Below are positions 32,762 through 44,600 of a stretch of 64,000 nucleotides of DNA, piece after piece. This stretch comes from Rheum nobile (Eukaryota > Streptophyta > Magnoliopsida > Caryophyllales > Polygonaceae), in contig WOAB01000858.1 in the NCBI GenBank assembly GCA_027886185.1, positions 124,001 to 188,000 on the forward strand, given 5' to 3'. A program made the position numbers and the translations under genes. Within the stretch, counting starts at the first letter, position 1, and each line of letters starts with the position of its first letter. Below the pieces are notes generated by a model that made no database searches, was not told the DNA's origin, and was given only the letters and a program-made list of their open reading frames with translations.

Positions 32762-32869
32762 CGCGGAAGATTCTGTGGTTTTTGTCTACTCTTCTTCTTT
32801 GTTGTGGGCTTTATACTTGTCCTAATCTGGTGTTGCTTTGTTTGGTGTTTCCATGGCTGTATTTGGTTT

Positions 32870-33910
32870 AAGAGGAAATGTTATTCATATTTCCATGAAC
32901 GATATTCACTTCAGTAAAAGAAATAAAGATTGAATACTGATTCACTTTACATGAATACCATTCCTAAAATATTGAATATCTTTAAGAAACATAAATTTTA
33001 TTATAAATCAACCTAGATAATCACATCACAATAATCATAATCTAGTAAAGCATATTCACGTATTTAATATTAATAATAAAAGGTTGCATTCGATTTGATA
33101 TTCAACTTTGGATCATCGATATTCATGACAGAATGCACATGTAGTAATAAATATCTAGGCACTATTCTTGAATATCTAGTAAAACGATATGAATATCATT
33201 ACACAAGTGCATTGCATAAACACTAAAAGAAGTAATTCACATATGAACATCTACACGCAAATCATGAATATCGATAAAGCGAGTATGAATATCACATCTA
33301 AACATCTACACGCAAAGAAGTAATTCACATATGAATATCTACACGCAAATCATGAATATCGATGAAGCGAGTATGAATATCACTTCTGAACATCTACACG
33401 CAAAGAGGTAATTCACATATGAATATCTACACGCAAATCATGAATATCGATGAAGCGAGTATGAATATCACTTCTGAACATCTACACGCAAAGAGGTAAT
33501 TCACATATGAATATCTACACGTAAATCATGAATATCGACGTTGAATATCGACGTTGTTCTTGTGAATATCGACTACTTGTATGACTGTGCGTAGAAAATA
33601 CGTGAATATCATAACATATGGAATGAATATCGCTATTATGGTTCATGAATATGTATGCGCTATACATGAATATCATCTCATCATAATCAGTTTATTATCA
33701 ATCGGGTTATTCAAAATTGGATATGCAATATTCACCAAATACAAAAAAATCAAATTCGAAGATACATGAATCGATTCCAAAAGCTTGAGATTAACAGAAG
33801 AATATCAATACGGTTTGTATGAATATCACAAAATTATGAATGTTCCGTACATAGTAAACGAATATCACTACTGGCTGTATGAATATCGATAAAATTGTGA
33901 AAAACAAATT
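32870..33910. repeat. GAATATC motif field with an embedded 88-bp tandem repeat
   Basis: The word (T)GAATATC or close variants appears dozens of times in about 1 kb. Between about 33230 and 33545 it is organised as about 3.5 copies of an 87-89 base unit containing TAATTCACATATGAA, CATCTACACGCAAA and GATGAAGCGAGTATGAATATCAC. Confidence 0.8.
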
Positions 33911-34440
33911 GCGAAATCAGAATCTAAACCCTATGTTATGATCGAAAATCAATTAGAATAGACATAAGATCAACATATCATGAAATAGAATTTAGGGTTT
34001 TGATGAAAAATCAATTCACAAACCTCAATTCATTATAATACGAACGAGTAGCTTGTTCGATGATAGATCTTTCGCGTTTCCAGGTGGGATATTCAAAGTG
34101 ATCGAACAAAGAAGCTTGGATGATGAAAGCAACAAGAGTTATGGTAATGGTTGTACGTTGAAGAATATCGTCAATGGAGGAAGGAATGGATGTACGTTGA
34201 AGACGATTAGGAAATAGAATAATCTTCTCTTTCTCTCTCCTGTAATAACCCATTTAATTTTTTTTGTTAATTAAAATTTGATTAATTGCCATATTAGGTT
34301 AGATTTGGTAGTTACACCCCTACCATATCTATTATATTACATTTTCATCCAACCATCCATCACCATCAATCCAACGCTCCAGATTAGTACTTCCGTTTTA
34401 CCATAATTCTCGTTTTACCGAAGCGTTCCTCTGTTCAAGC
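33911..34440. other. AT-rich spacer
   Basis: Contains two copies of TGTACGTTGAAGA (about 34153 and 34190). No gene seen. Confidence 0.5.
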
Positions 34441-34449
34441 AAGTGTTTG

Positions 34450-34640
34450 ATATGTGAGATAAGGTTCTTATAAGTTATGGATAAATACATTAAACATTCA
34501 TTATTTGTACTTGTTTGCAACAAACTACTCTTTATAAAAAAAAAATGTATAAAATCACCCTTTATTTATATTTTGTTGTAAACAACCACCCATATTATAA
34601 ATCTCTTTAATCATCATATTACATATACTAAAACACCAAG
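34450..34640. repeat. Left arm of an imperfect inverted repeat
   Basis: CTTATAAGTTATGGATAAAT...TTGTTTGCAACAAACTA...GTTGTAAACAACCACCC pairs, reverse-complemented, with about 39440-39590. The two arms enclose the LTR element, suggesting an older DNA transposon interrupted by it. Confidence 0.5.
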
Positions 34641-34919
34641 ATAAACTTATCAAATTTTTATTGTTTTTCTGTACTCTCATATGAAAAAGATAAACATCCC
34701 AAATCAAGAGATGACATCAGTACAAACCGCAATGGACCAAAAATTCTTTCAAAACCTAGACCGAAGACCAGACCAAAATAATTCACTTTGTTCTAGTTCC
34801 GATTTGATCCGTTTTGGTCTCGATTATGGACCGTGTGATTATTTTTTCTTTTTTATTCGTTCTCTTAATGATTTTGATAATTTAATAATAAAAATATTAT
34901 CAAATTCTAAATAAGTCAT

Positions 34920-35471
34920 TGATGATTCTCGTGCATTTGAGCTGCTAAAGTATAGATTCGTTGTGACATAGACTATCCCATAAAATGAACGCATTCTTCC
35001 AAACGATGGATAAGAGACTTGTAAAAAAGACGTTTTATTCATAATCAACGCGATGATTCTAATGGCGATTACATTTCAACAAATATTTACACGAGAACCA
35101 TACACAGACCTCCCGTTTTCTCCGCCAAAAAATGGGTGATCCAACAAAAGGTCCTCAAAAAGTGAAGCTCTACGCCTATTTATAGTGTTCGAGTCCAGCT
35201 TGTGATTGCTGGCAAGGACCATAGATGTGTCAGTCAACGGTGACTTGTATGGGGCGACGTGTCATGCGCGAGTAAGGCGACATTCAATGGAGGCTGAGTT
35301 ATGGCTCCGTTCCATTGGGCGAGCGACATCACAACATACAAATGATCATCGCGATCTTTTCAAGGTTGTGCATGACTTGAGCAAGGATTTCACTTTGTTG
35401 GCTGAGACACGAAGGGACAAACGCGGTGATTCCACGCGTTTAGTGCTATTCAAGAATAACGCACTCCATCA
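34920..35471 (-). repeat. LTR of the non-autonomous element (3' LTR on minus)
   Basis: 552 bases; closely matches 38680-39176 from position 34977 onward. The first 57 bases differ from the other LTR, which has a longer repeat-containing segment there. Confidence 0.85.
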
Positions 35472-36329
35472 CAACCCCTTGACTTGATGACGAACGCGTA
35501 AAGTCATCAAGGCAACACATGTAGAACGCGTTGAATAACCGCGTTTATTTACTTCACTTCACGAGGCACCTCCAGGACGCTTCGGTTCAACCAGGTTGAG
35601 CTTTTGCTTAATGGGCCTCAAGTAAATCAGCCCAGTAAACTTCTAATATAAGAGAGGGCAGAGGCGGGAAGGCCCTCACTTCTCCTTCCTTCTTTTCTAT
35701 CTCTCATAAAGAGCTTTGTGCCGATTGAACTCCTTCCGCCGCTTCTCTATCAGCGAGTGCCTCCTCTTCGTCGTCCTTCTCGAAATCGTCCAGGTACTCC
35801 GGCTTTCTCAGCCTTCTAACTTCAACTGCATTTTGATTTTCGCTCGATTCCTCAACGTTTCTTCTTATAACTGATTTTCCCCCCTTTCTCTCTCACTGTT
35901 TGTTTTTTTGTTTCTCGCACTTCTGGATTTTTCTGGGCAATACTGGCATCGGTGGCAGTATTGGCGAGTAGGGTTCTCCTGAAAGGGTGAAGACAAGGAC
36001 GGGGGAAAGGTTGAACGACTTGATCTGACGAGTTCTTGCATGTTGCAAAGCGTAGGGGTTTGATGTCACTCTTCACTCTAGAACTTCTCCTCTCCTCTTT
36101 TTGTTCTTCCCTTTTCTTGCCAGACTCTTCAAATTCTGCCTCCAGATCTTTTGACAACTTCACTCGTTTCTACTTCTTGTTGATCGCGTTCTTTTCTTGG
36201 AGGCCTTTTATTTGCTTTATCTTGGTTGCACATTCTTTCTTCCTCATGCCTTGTTACTAAACTTTTTCTTCTTCCTTTCAGAGGGGACTTGTTTAATCGT
36301 GTACAATTGTCCTTCCATATCTCTTCACC
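35472..36329 (+). promoter_or_regulatory. Promoter and leader of the antisense gene
   Basis: A TATA-like TTCTAATATAAGAG near 35640 lies upstream of a CT-rich leader. A probable leader intron runs from CCAG/GTACTCC (about 35793) to CTTTCAG/AGGGG (about 36281). This supports expression from its own promoter and not from the LTR. Confidence 0.5.
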
Positions 36330-38403
36330 ATGTCAAGTGAAATGAACTCAGGGAGTGGTGATGCCTATGGTAGAGTAGTAGAGAATGCATATAGAGAGCA
36401 TGAGTCCACCTCGAGTCCCGAACCCGAGACCGCGTCCTCATCTTCGAGTGAATCATCGCGTCAAACCATTGACGAAGCTGCTTCACATGGGCGAGTAATG
36501 CGGGTTGAGAAAGTGAAGGGAAAGGGTGTGGTTTCTTACTCTCCCGTGACTAATGTTTCTCAAACAATCCCCAAGACAAGGGACTGCGGAGTGTAGCTAG
36601 CTTCGTGAGCCATCACTTGAATGTTGATCCTCCTCCTACTCTCGCAGTGATTTCAGACTAAATTCCCATGATGAAGAGTCATCTAGGGAAAGACATAAGA
36701 AGTCATGGAATGGCAACAAGTGTCTCGCTCTCCACCTTGGAAGATTTAGTGCGATCAATTCCTTGGCCGGTCGGGACAGAACTCTGCCTTCCTGAAAAAG
36801 GAGGAACTTCCATGGCGCGGTATGAGAATTGCATGGTCGTCCTCGTAGCTAGCGTCGAGGCTGGGTTTCACCTTCCTTTGCCTAATTTTTACCGCGATTT
36901 AATGAGGCTTCTCAACCTTAACCCTACTCAGCTATATCCTAATGCGTGGAGATACCTTAGCGGATACACGATGCGGTGCTATCACTCTGGTCTCACCCCC
37001 GACGAGCAACACATGCTCAAGCTTTTCACTTTGAAGTACGACAAGGGCTTCTGCAACCTCAGTCTTTCTACCTTGAATGTCATCAGTAAGCCTTCCAACG
37101 TGGGCAAATGGAGGGACAAATGGTTCTTAGCACGATGTTCCTCTCGTTCAACCTTTAACTGCAAGCTATTTCCGGGTCCTTTCACGCGTCCTGACAAACC
37201 AGATCAGAAGGAGATTGACGCGTGTAAAGCTCAATTTCGCAATGAAGGAGATATCCCTGACTACAAACGCTTGATTACTCAGGAGAATTTAGAGAACTCT
37301 GGGTTGAGCTTATTGTGTTCAACGGAACGTATGTGCCAAGGAGAAGATTGCGGAGACCCCATCGCGATCAACATCAGCGGCGGGAGCAACAAATGACCAG
37401 GCCAGAGAGGAGCAAGCACTGACCCCTATTTTTGACGTGATGATTGCATGCGAGACCACAGCCTCTTCGCTACCCCTAGTTGGCCAGGTCGAGACAAACG
37501 CGCGTGGCAAGAAGCGTGATGACACCTCCCAAGCAAGACGCGAGGGTAAGAGATCGCGGTCTGAGAGTAGTGCTGACCCTGCACTTATTTGTGTCTCGGG
37601 GAGGACCAGTTTTGCCACACCCGGGCCTTCTGTGGCTGACATGCGCAAGTTGGGCATCCCAAGTGACGTATGTGCCAAGGAGAAGGAGTGGCTAACTTCC
37701 CTGCCCCTACCATTTCTTCAGTTTGAGGCCATGATGTACATGGAGATGGTACGCGATCCTTTACCTGCCTTTGAATCTTGTCATATCAACTCTTCTTCTT
37801 ACCCTTACCATACTTGCTTGATTTTGCAGGCTCGTCTCAGTATGTTGGCAACAACATCGTACTACAATGCCTTAGAAACATAGTGCCAAGGAATCCGCGA
37901 AGAAAATGAAGCTCGCGCAAAGGTGACCATACTGACTAAGCAAGCTGAGCAATCCGCCGCAGAGCGCGACAAGGCCACTGCCAATGCGGCAAAGCTTCAG
38001 GAGGAGAACGCGTTGCTTGAGAAGAAGATCGAAGACTTTTAGCAGGTCGCGTTAGAGAAGGATGAAAAGCAGTGCAATGCTTCCAACCTTGAGGCTAAAA
38101 AGTGGCATGCTAGAGCGGAACGCGCTGTTACCGATTATCTCAAGTCAGAGGACTATCAAATCTAGGTGGCAAACGAAGTGGGACCCTATTGGGAGCAGGG
38201 TTATAAGAATTGGAGTCAGACATGCAGTAGCAAAGTTTGGCGAGATTGACTCCATGATTGTTTACTTCACTCCTGATTACACAGATTTATTTGGCGAGCC
38301 TCTGATCGAAGACCCCACTGAGGGAGATGGCCAGACTATGGACATAGATGCGAATACCACGACAACCAGCACGACCCTGCCTGAAGACCGCGACGTCTCT
38401 TGA
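36330..38403 (+). pseudogene. Tat-type extra ORF (antisense to its element), spliced, degraded
   Basis: Starts MSSEMNSGSGDAYG, with a Ser/Glu-rich N-terminus. The conserved core at 36668-37396 contains LPLPNFYRDLMRLLNLNP, LYPNAWRYLSGY and WRDKWFLARC, matching the antisense ORF at 5.5-5.8 kb. A coiled-coil stretch around 37890-38130 (KQAEQSAAERDKA, ENALLEKKIEDF) and an acidic tail ending DRDVS follow. An intron is likely at about 37750-37829 (ends TTGATTTTGCAG). Damage: a frameshift near 36590 with a stop near 36657, a frameshift near 37390, and stops near 38041 and 38163. Function unknown. Confidence 0.75.
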
Positions 38404-38541
38404 TTTTCATTAGATGTTTGTAGACTTTCTTCAACTTTTCCTCATACATGTCACCGTATGAAACAATTAACTAGTATTATATGCAAATGAATGGCAAACA
38501 CTCTTTTTGAACATCTATATCTTCTTAAGTAGTGGCAACCT

Positions 38542-39176
38542 TGATGATAAGAACGCGGTGGCAACCCCAAGGGATATTGGGGGATCTCTCCCATTAAGAA
38601 GAACACGATGGCAGTCCCAAGCGAGCTTGGGGGGATCTCACCTGTTAAGAAGAACGCGGTGGCAGCCCCAAGCGAGACTATCCCATAAAATGAATGCGTT
38701 CTTCCAAACGATGGACAAGAGACTTGTAAAAAAGACGTTTTATTCATAATCAACGCGATGATTCTAGTGGCGATTATATTTCAACAAATATTTACACGAG
38801 AACCATACACAGACCTCCCGTTTTCTCCCCCGATAAACGGGTGATCCAACAAAAGGTCCTCAAAAAGTGAAGCTCTACGCCTATTTATAGTGTTCGATTC
38901 CAGCTTGTGATTGCCGGCAAGGAGCAGAGACGTGTCAGTCAACGGTGACTTGCATGGGGTGACGTGTTGCACGCGAGTAAGGCGGCATTCAATGGCGGCT
39001 GAGTTGTGGCTCCGTTCCATTGGGCGAGCGACATCACACCATACAAATGATCATCGCGATCTTTTCAGGGTTGTGCATGACTTGAGCAATGGTCTCACTT
39101 TGTTGGCTGAGACACGAAGGGACGAACGCGGTGATTCCACACGTTCAGTGCTATTCAAGAATAGCGCGCTCCATCA
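38542..39176 (-). repeat. LTR of the non-autonomous element (5' LTR on minus)
   Basis: 635 bases. Its left part contains about three copies of a ~45-base unit (AAGAACGCGGTGGCAGCCCCAAGCGAG) that are absent from the other LTR, explaining the 83-base length difference. Confidence 0.85.
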
Positions 39177-39181
39177 GTCAT

Positions 39182-40240
39182 ATTTACCTTTTAAGTAGAA
39201 AATATAAATATAATTAAAATTACGGAACAAATCATGTGATAATGGTCACTCTCGAATGATTCTCATACGGCGTAAAATATATGCAAGATAAAATTTATAA
39301 ACTAGAGGAATTTATGCAAACAAAAAAAGTGTTTTAAAGTGTATAATATTTTGCCTAAATGAGTATATATTTTACTTTGTACTTGCATAATTGTTTAAGT
39401 GTATAAACTATGAACAAAAACTATAGCTAAATCAAATTATTTGATAAAATAAGAGTTGGGGTAGTTGTTTACAATAAATTATGAATAAGAAGTAGTTTAA
39501 TGCTAACTTTTTTATAAAGGATGATTTGTTACAAACAAATGCATATAAATAGTGATTTTATGCATTTATCCCTATAAGTTATAACTACTGTATAACTTAA
39601 AATTAATAATGAGTCCTGGCATATTTATAAGACGCCGATCTTCAACCATAAAATATATTATTTTCACATTTTTTTTGGAATTTAATAGAATAAATTAATT
39701 GAACATTATAGTAAGGTGATTCTAGCGTTGGAAAAGGTAAAAATTAGATAATTAAAAAGCAAGCCCGTCGAACATACGCAGGGCGCGCCGCGCGCCTCAT
39801 TTATAATGAAACAACACGTTTAACGCTTGGAGCAATCAACATGCAGCATTTTGTATTATCCTGACTACATCTGCATATCTTTTTATTATTACGTATTTCT
39901 ATTCAACATGGTTCTTTACTGAACTCTTCTCTTTATTATCTTTTTTTTCAAATATGGTTTATTTTTCTTATATAATAATCCTAGTATATTATTACTTGAC
40001 GTATTAGCAAAGATATCAGATTTTTAAAGACAACTTGAAAAAAACCCATATTTTGAAAAGTATTGCAAGGATATCAGATTTTTGTACGGATTATGGTATT
40101 TTTGCTATTATTAAGGGTGAAATTTAACTTTTCTTTTAAATAGAAAAATCAGATAAATCATTAAAACTTTTAAAAAAAAGGTAAAAAAAATCTTAATCTT
40201 ATTAATCAATCCCAAATATTAACCCTAATCAATCTCAAAT
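39182..40240. other. AT-rich spacer with right arm of the inverted repeat
   Basis: 39440-39590 is the partner of 34450-34640. A short GC-rich island GGGCGCGCCGCGCGCC occurs at 39781-39796. No gene supported. Confidence 0.5.
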
Positions 40241-40387
40241 CCTAAACCCTTCCTCGTCTCCCTCCTCTGCTTCCGTCTTCCCCGAAGGCAGTCGTTTCTT
40301 CCGACCACCGCCGCCACTGTGCTCCCTTCCGACTGCCGCTCTTCCGACCGCGGACAGTGCCGACGACGAAGGAGGCGGAGCGAGGGC

Positions 40388-40774
40388 CAGAGACAGAGCC
40401 TTGAATTACAGTTTCCTCAACCGACTGGAGTTCCTCGGCGACGCCGCTCTCGGCCTCACCCCTCTTCTTCCACCGTATCGTCGTCGTACGGACGGTTGGA
40501 GTTCCTCGGCGACGCCGCTCTCGGCCTCGCCTTCGCCAATTTCTTGTACCTCGCATATCCGTCTCTCAATGAAGGCTCCCTCACACTCCTCCGCTCTGTC
40601 AATGTCTGCAACGAAAAGCTCCTCCGTCAATGTCTCCTCGCGTGGTGCTCACCGTCAATGGCTGCTCCCTTCGGCGCCGTGTTCGTGCTTCGTTTCCAAC
40701 ACGTGCTCCAACCCGTCAAGTCAGTGGTTTGCTGCGACACAGAGCATAAGTTTCTACTTCTGAAGCAGAAATAG
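40388..40774 (+). pseudogene. RNase III-domain gene fragment (RTL/Dicer-like family)
   Basis: MNYSFLNRLEFLGDAALGL contains the RNase III signature. A 32-base block (TGGAGTTCCTCGGCGACGCC...) occurs at 40426-40457 and again at 40497-40528. The 71-base duplication shifts the frame, and the second copy continues as LEFLGDAALGLAFANFLYLAYPSLNEG then LLRSVNVCNEKL. Beyond that the sequence departs from the family. No second catalytic block or dsRNA-binding domain is present. Intact relatives cut double-stranded RNA. Confidence 0.75.
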
Positions 40775-40911
40775 TACACTCCTCTTCAGGTTCGATTGGC
40801 CTATCCTTCGTCTCTCTGTTATTGAAGTAATCTTCTTTTTTGTTGATCAATTTTAATGAATTATTTTTCTTCAATTTGTTGTTATGAACTATGGATTCTC
40901 TGTGTGTGACA

Positions 40912-41006
40912 AATGCAGCAGGGTTTGCAGCAAAAATTTTATCATCAGGGTTTGCAGCAAAAAAATTAAATGCAGCAGGGTTTGCAGCAAAAATTTTATC
41001 ATCTTC
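40912..41006. repeat. Short tandem repeat
   Basis: Three copies of GCAGGGTTTGCAGCAAAAATT followed in two cases by TTATCATC, with slight length variation. Confidence 0.85.
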
Positions 41007-41580
41007 GATGTTGTTAAGAATTGTTTGGTGCAATTAAAAATGAACCGAAAGATGAAAATAGTGGATTGTATTGAATAGGAAGTTTTTTGATGCCAATTGA
41101 AACCATTGGCACGCACAAACAGCTCTAAGGCATGATTTGGGTTCTTTTTTTCTTTTCCCACTTCATTTAGGGCTTATTACATCAGTGTAATTGTATTTCC
41201 CATTGAATTATCATGAATTTAGTATTAAAGTCGCTGAGGATTGGTTTGAACAAGTGTGTGTGTGGGGAGGGGATTCTAAATGGGAGTAACAAGAGCAATA
41301 GTTTGTAGGATAAAGAATGATAAATCATCTCTACTAAAAAATCTCTTTTTTTTTGGTAAAAGCATCTCAACTAATTAAGATGCTCTGATCATTTACTCAA
41401 ATTCACTTGGATTGTGAATCTGTGACTAACGTTTTGGAAATAACTATTTTAGAAGCATAACCTGTAGAGAGATCAAGGAGACACTTGACAAATAATGAAC
41501 AAGGACAAGTATATGTAGTGGCGTAACTCGGATTGTAGTATGTTGATTCTGCACATATGTAACTACAAGAAATTGGCTAC
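41007..41580. other. Spacer
   Basis: No gene or repeat boundary identified. Confidence 0.5.
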
Positions 41581-41757
41581 ATATATAACAGAGTAATGAC
41601 CTGACAACATATAAATATGACTTGATAAAGTGAATATTAATGCTCTGACATTTGAAATTGGCTAACATTTGAAATTTTGTGATATAACAGAGCATTGACC
41701 TGACTTCGTATAAATGTGACCTGCTAAAGTATAAATATGGTTTGATAAAGTAAACTG

Positions 41758-41840
41758 TATTTAAATTTTCCAAACATGCAAAATTGACCAAACACCCACA
41801 CCCCCTATATTTAAATTTTCCAAACATGCAAAATTGACCA
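41758..41840. repeat. Tandem duplication
   Basis: A 33-base word beginning TATTTAAATTTTCCAAACAT occurs twice, separated by a C-rich linker. Confidence 0.9.
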
Positions 41841-41999
41841 ATTAAAAACTAAGAAATAGTCGAAAATTCTATTCAAACTAGGCGTAATGGAAAAAATACT
41901 GAATTTCTAATAGCTAGTTGCAAAAAACCCAGTATTTGAAAAGAGCTTGGCTACCGTTACATTCCTCAGTGTGCAGATGAAGTAGTGTACTTGAGACTG

Positions 42000-42145
42000 G
42001 TAAAGTAAATCTTACAGACCCCTCTTCGAATGTGTGGGGTAAAACGACAACCCCATGTAGCAAGGGCGGTGTTGTTGGGTTTGTGGCACTACAAGGTTTC
42101 TCTGAAGATAGTTCACGGAGTCTAAGGGCGCATCTCCGAAGATAG
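42000..42145 (+). repeat. Arm of a ~140-bp inverted pair (partner 43700-43850)
   Basis: ACGACAACCCCATGTAGCAA and GGTGTTGTTGGGTTTGTGGCA recur in reverse complement at 43780-43830 with modest divergence. The segment may derive from a captured exon. Confidence 0.75.
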
Positions 42146-43189
42146 TAATGACCTGACAACATATAAATATGGCCTGATAAAGTATAAATGCAGTATGATA
42201 AAGTAAACTGTATGAGTTTTGCTTCTTAATGACCCTTGCAGCTTTCTTTCTTTTCCCAATCATCATAGATTCATAGTGAACTAATGCAGATTGCTATGGC
42301 TAGCTGCTTTATAACCGTCATGAGTCATTTCTCTCAGTTCGATTTGCTGAGTTTTTCTCATGACTTCGTATATATGTGGTCTGATAAAGTAGATGATGCT
42401 CTGTTATGTAACAAAATTTATGAAAATGAAGTTTTAAATGTTAGGCGATTTTAAATGTCAGAGCAATATTCACTTTATTAGATCACATTTATACCAGGTC
42501 AGGTCAATGATGTGTTATATCACAAAATTTATAAAAATGAAATTTCAAATGTTAGGAGATTTCATATTTCAGAACAATATTCACTTTATCAGTAAATGAC
42601 ACTATTTAAGATATAGTAAATGATATAATCTTTATAAACATCATGTTAGGAGGTTTCATTTTATAGAAATTTTGATCAACCTATATGAGATTCGAACCCA
42701 CATCATGTGCAGTAAACACATTGCTCTTCCTTTTGAGATATTATGCTTTTAAGTAATTTTCCAAGACAAAATATCAAGCAAATGTACATGTAAATTTGCA
42801 TTACGGAACCAACCAACATTTGTTTCAAATTTAAAATTAATATAACAGAATAATGACCTGAATACATACAAATGTGACATGATAAAGTGAATATTACTCT
42901 GAAATTTGAATTCGGCTAACATTTGAAATTTTGTGATATAACAGAGCATTGACCTGACTTCCTCTAATTGTGGCCTGACTTCGTATAAATGTGACCTGAT
43001 AAAGTACATAATGATATGTTATGTAACAAAATTTACGAAAAAGAAGTTTTAAATGTTAGGCGGTTTTAAGTTTAGGATTTCTTCGTGCATATTCTTTTTC
43101 AACGCAACAGAACATAAATTAACTTCACTCAAGGTCTTTACCGATTATCAATTCAGCGAGAATCACAACTAATAAAATGCAAATTTAAA

Positions 43190-43312
43190 TGTTTGCTCCC
43201 TGCTTGGCCGCTTCTTGTCCATGGCTCTCCTACTTGTCAGTATCTCGAGCAGCACAACTCCAAAGCTATAAACATCGCTCTTGGATGTCAAGTGCCCTAC
43301 ATACAGACATTG
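43190..43312 (-). pseudogene. Receptor-like kinase fragment (activation-loop side, subdomain IX)
   Basis: On minus: YVGHLTSKSDVYSFGVVLLE, then ILTSRRAMDKKRPS. SDVYSFGVVLLE is diagnostic of plant receptor-like and receptor-like cytoplasmic kinases, and the RRAMDKxRP continuation is typical of the cytoplasmic RLCK-VII type. Only about 40 codons remain and neither the ATP site nor the catalytic loop is present nearby, so this is a captured or orphaned exon. Confidence 0.85.
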
Positions 43313-44496
43313 TAACTCAGAGAGACTATTCATTCTTAAGAAAGAAGCTCTAGTGATTCATATCATACAGTCTACCAATAACAAGTGCATATAAGCAAAT
43401 ACTATACTCTACACATCCATATAATACAAGACATGCTCCTTTTGAATTTTGATGAATGAATATATTTTGTACCAAATCGTTGGTTTTAAAGTACCTTGTT
43501 CATCGCCTATATACATCACCACCAAGCCTTGTTCGACCCTAAGAAAAACACCTCTCGATTCATTAAATTCAAAATCTGACCACATCATCGTCTTCGCCAT
43601 GCTCAAGTTACTTAAACTCGACTCTTGAATCATTTAAAATCACCTCCGAACGACATCGAATCACCTCCGTATCGACCCGTGTTGTGCATAGAAAACCGAT
43701 AACTATGCCACTTTGAAGCTCTTTTTCAACGTCGGTGGAAGATCCTAGACTCTGCGACCTATCTTCGAAGAAACCTTACAGTGTCACAAACCCAATAACA
43801 CCGCCCTTGCTACATGGGGTTGTCGTTCGACTAACCAACAAGCTACTTAAAAGATCCCCGTTGTTCTTGGCCTCAACCCACCGCAACCCTCTCTGAGGTG
43901 GAATAATGCTCTCTTCTTTTTAGTTAGTTTTTTTCTTATGTTTTCTGATCGAAGTGATCTATACAACAAACTTTAAAAATTGCTACTTGTTGCCACATGT
44001 TTACTATTTCTTTTGTGTTCTAATATCTACAAGAGAACATCATTCTTAACTAGGCGGGTTCTAGTATAAAAGTGGTTCTGCTTAAAGCTAATATAATAGC
44101 GTAATGACCTGACTACGTATAAATGTCGCCTGACAAAGTAAATATTGCTCTGAAATTTGAAATGAGCTAACATTTGAAATTTTGTGATATAACAGAGCAT
44201 TGACCTGACTTCGTATAAATGTGGTCTGACTTCGTACAAATATGGCCTGATAACGAAAATAATGCTCTATTATGTAACTGAGCAATATATACTTTGTCAG
44301 AGCACATTTGTACATAGTCAGGTCATTTCTCTGTTATATTAACTTTAAATTTGAAATGAACATTGTTTGGTTTCGTAACGAGGAACACTTAAATCTGCAT
44401 TTATTAGTTGTGATTCTCGTTGAATTGATAATCACTAAAAATATTTACGTGTTTTCAAAAGAAAACTTCATAAAAGAAACACCAACTTTGGGGTGA

Positions 44497-44600
44497 ATAG
44501 AGTCGACTCCCTTCTTGTAAATACTTTGACTTGAAATTCTATACACTCTTCAGTGCCGCTCTCAGAGTCGACTCCCTTCTTGTACACTCTTTAGTGCCCC
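44497..44600. repeat. 66-bp-spaced duplication
   Basis: AGAGTCGACTCCCTTCTTGTA followed by a CACTCTT-AGTGCC end occurs twice (about 44499 and 44565). Confidence 0.8.

Larger units (their letters stand above)
34920..39176 (-). mobile_element. Non-autonomous LTR element whose only ORF is antisense and Tat-related
   Basis: Exact 5-bp duplication GTCAT (34915-34919 and 39177-39181). Each LTR has ends TGATGA...CCATCA. TATA (CTATAAATAG) and then AATAAA occur in that order on the minus strand of the LTRs, so the element reads right to left. On minus, AAGTCAAGGGGTTG precedes the LTR at 35471, fitting a polypurine tract. There is no gag, protease, reverse transcriptase or integrase; the 3070-base interior carries a plus-strand gene related to the Tat extra ORF. 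No convincing primer site is seen next to the other LTR. Confidence 0.82.

Noticed and set aside
32901..33910. CRISPR-like array
   Set aside because: Eukaryotic context; repeats are contiguous tandem units with no unique spacers of uniform length.
41444..44315. Minus-strand ORFs sharing YVVRSLLCYI and KFQMLA segments as a gene family
   Set aside because: They are copies of one non-coding repeat in different positions, interrupted everywhere and present in both orientations.
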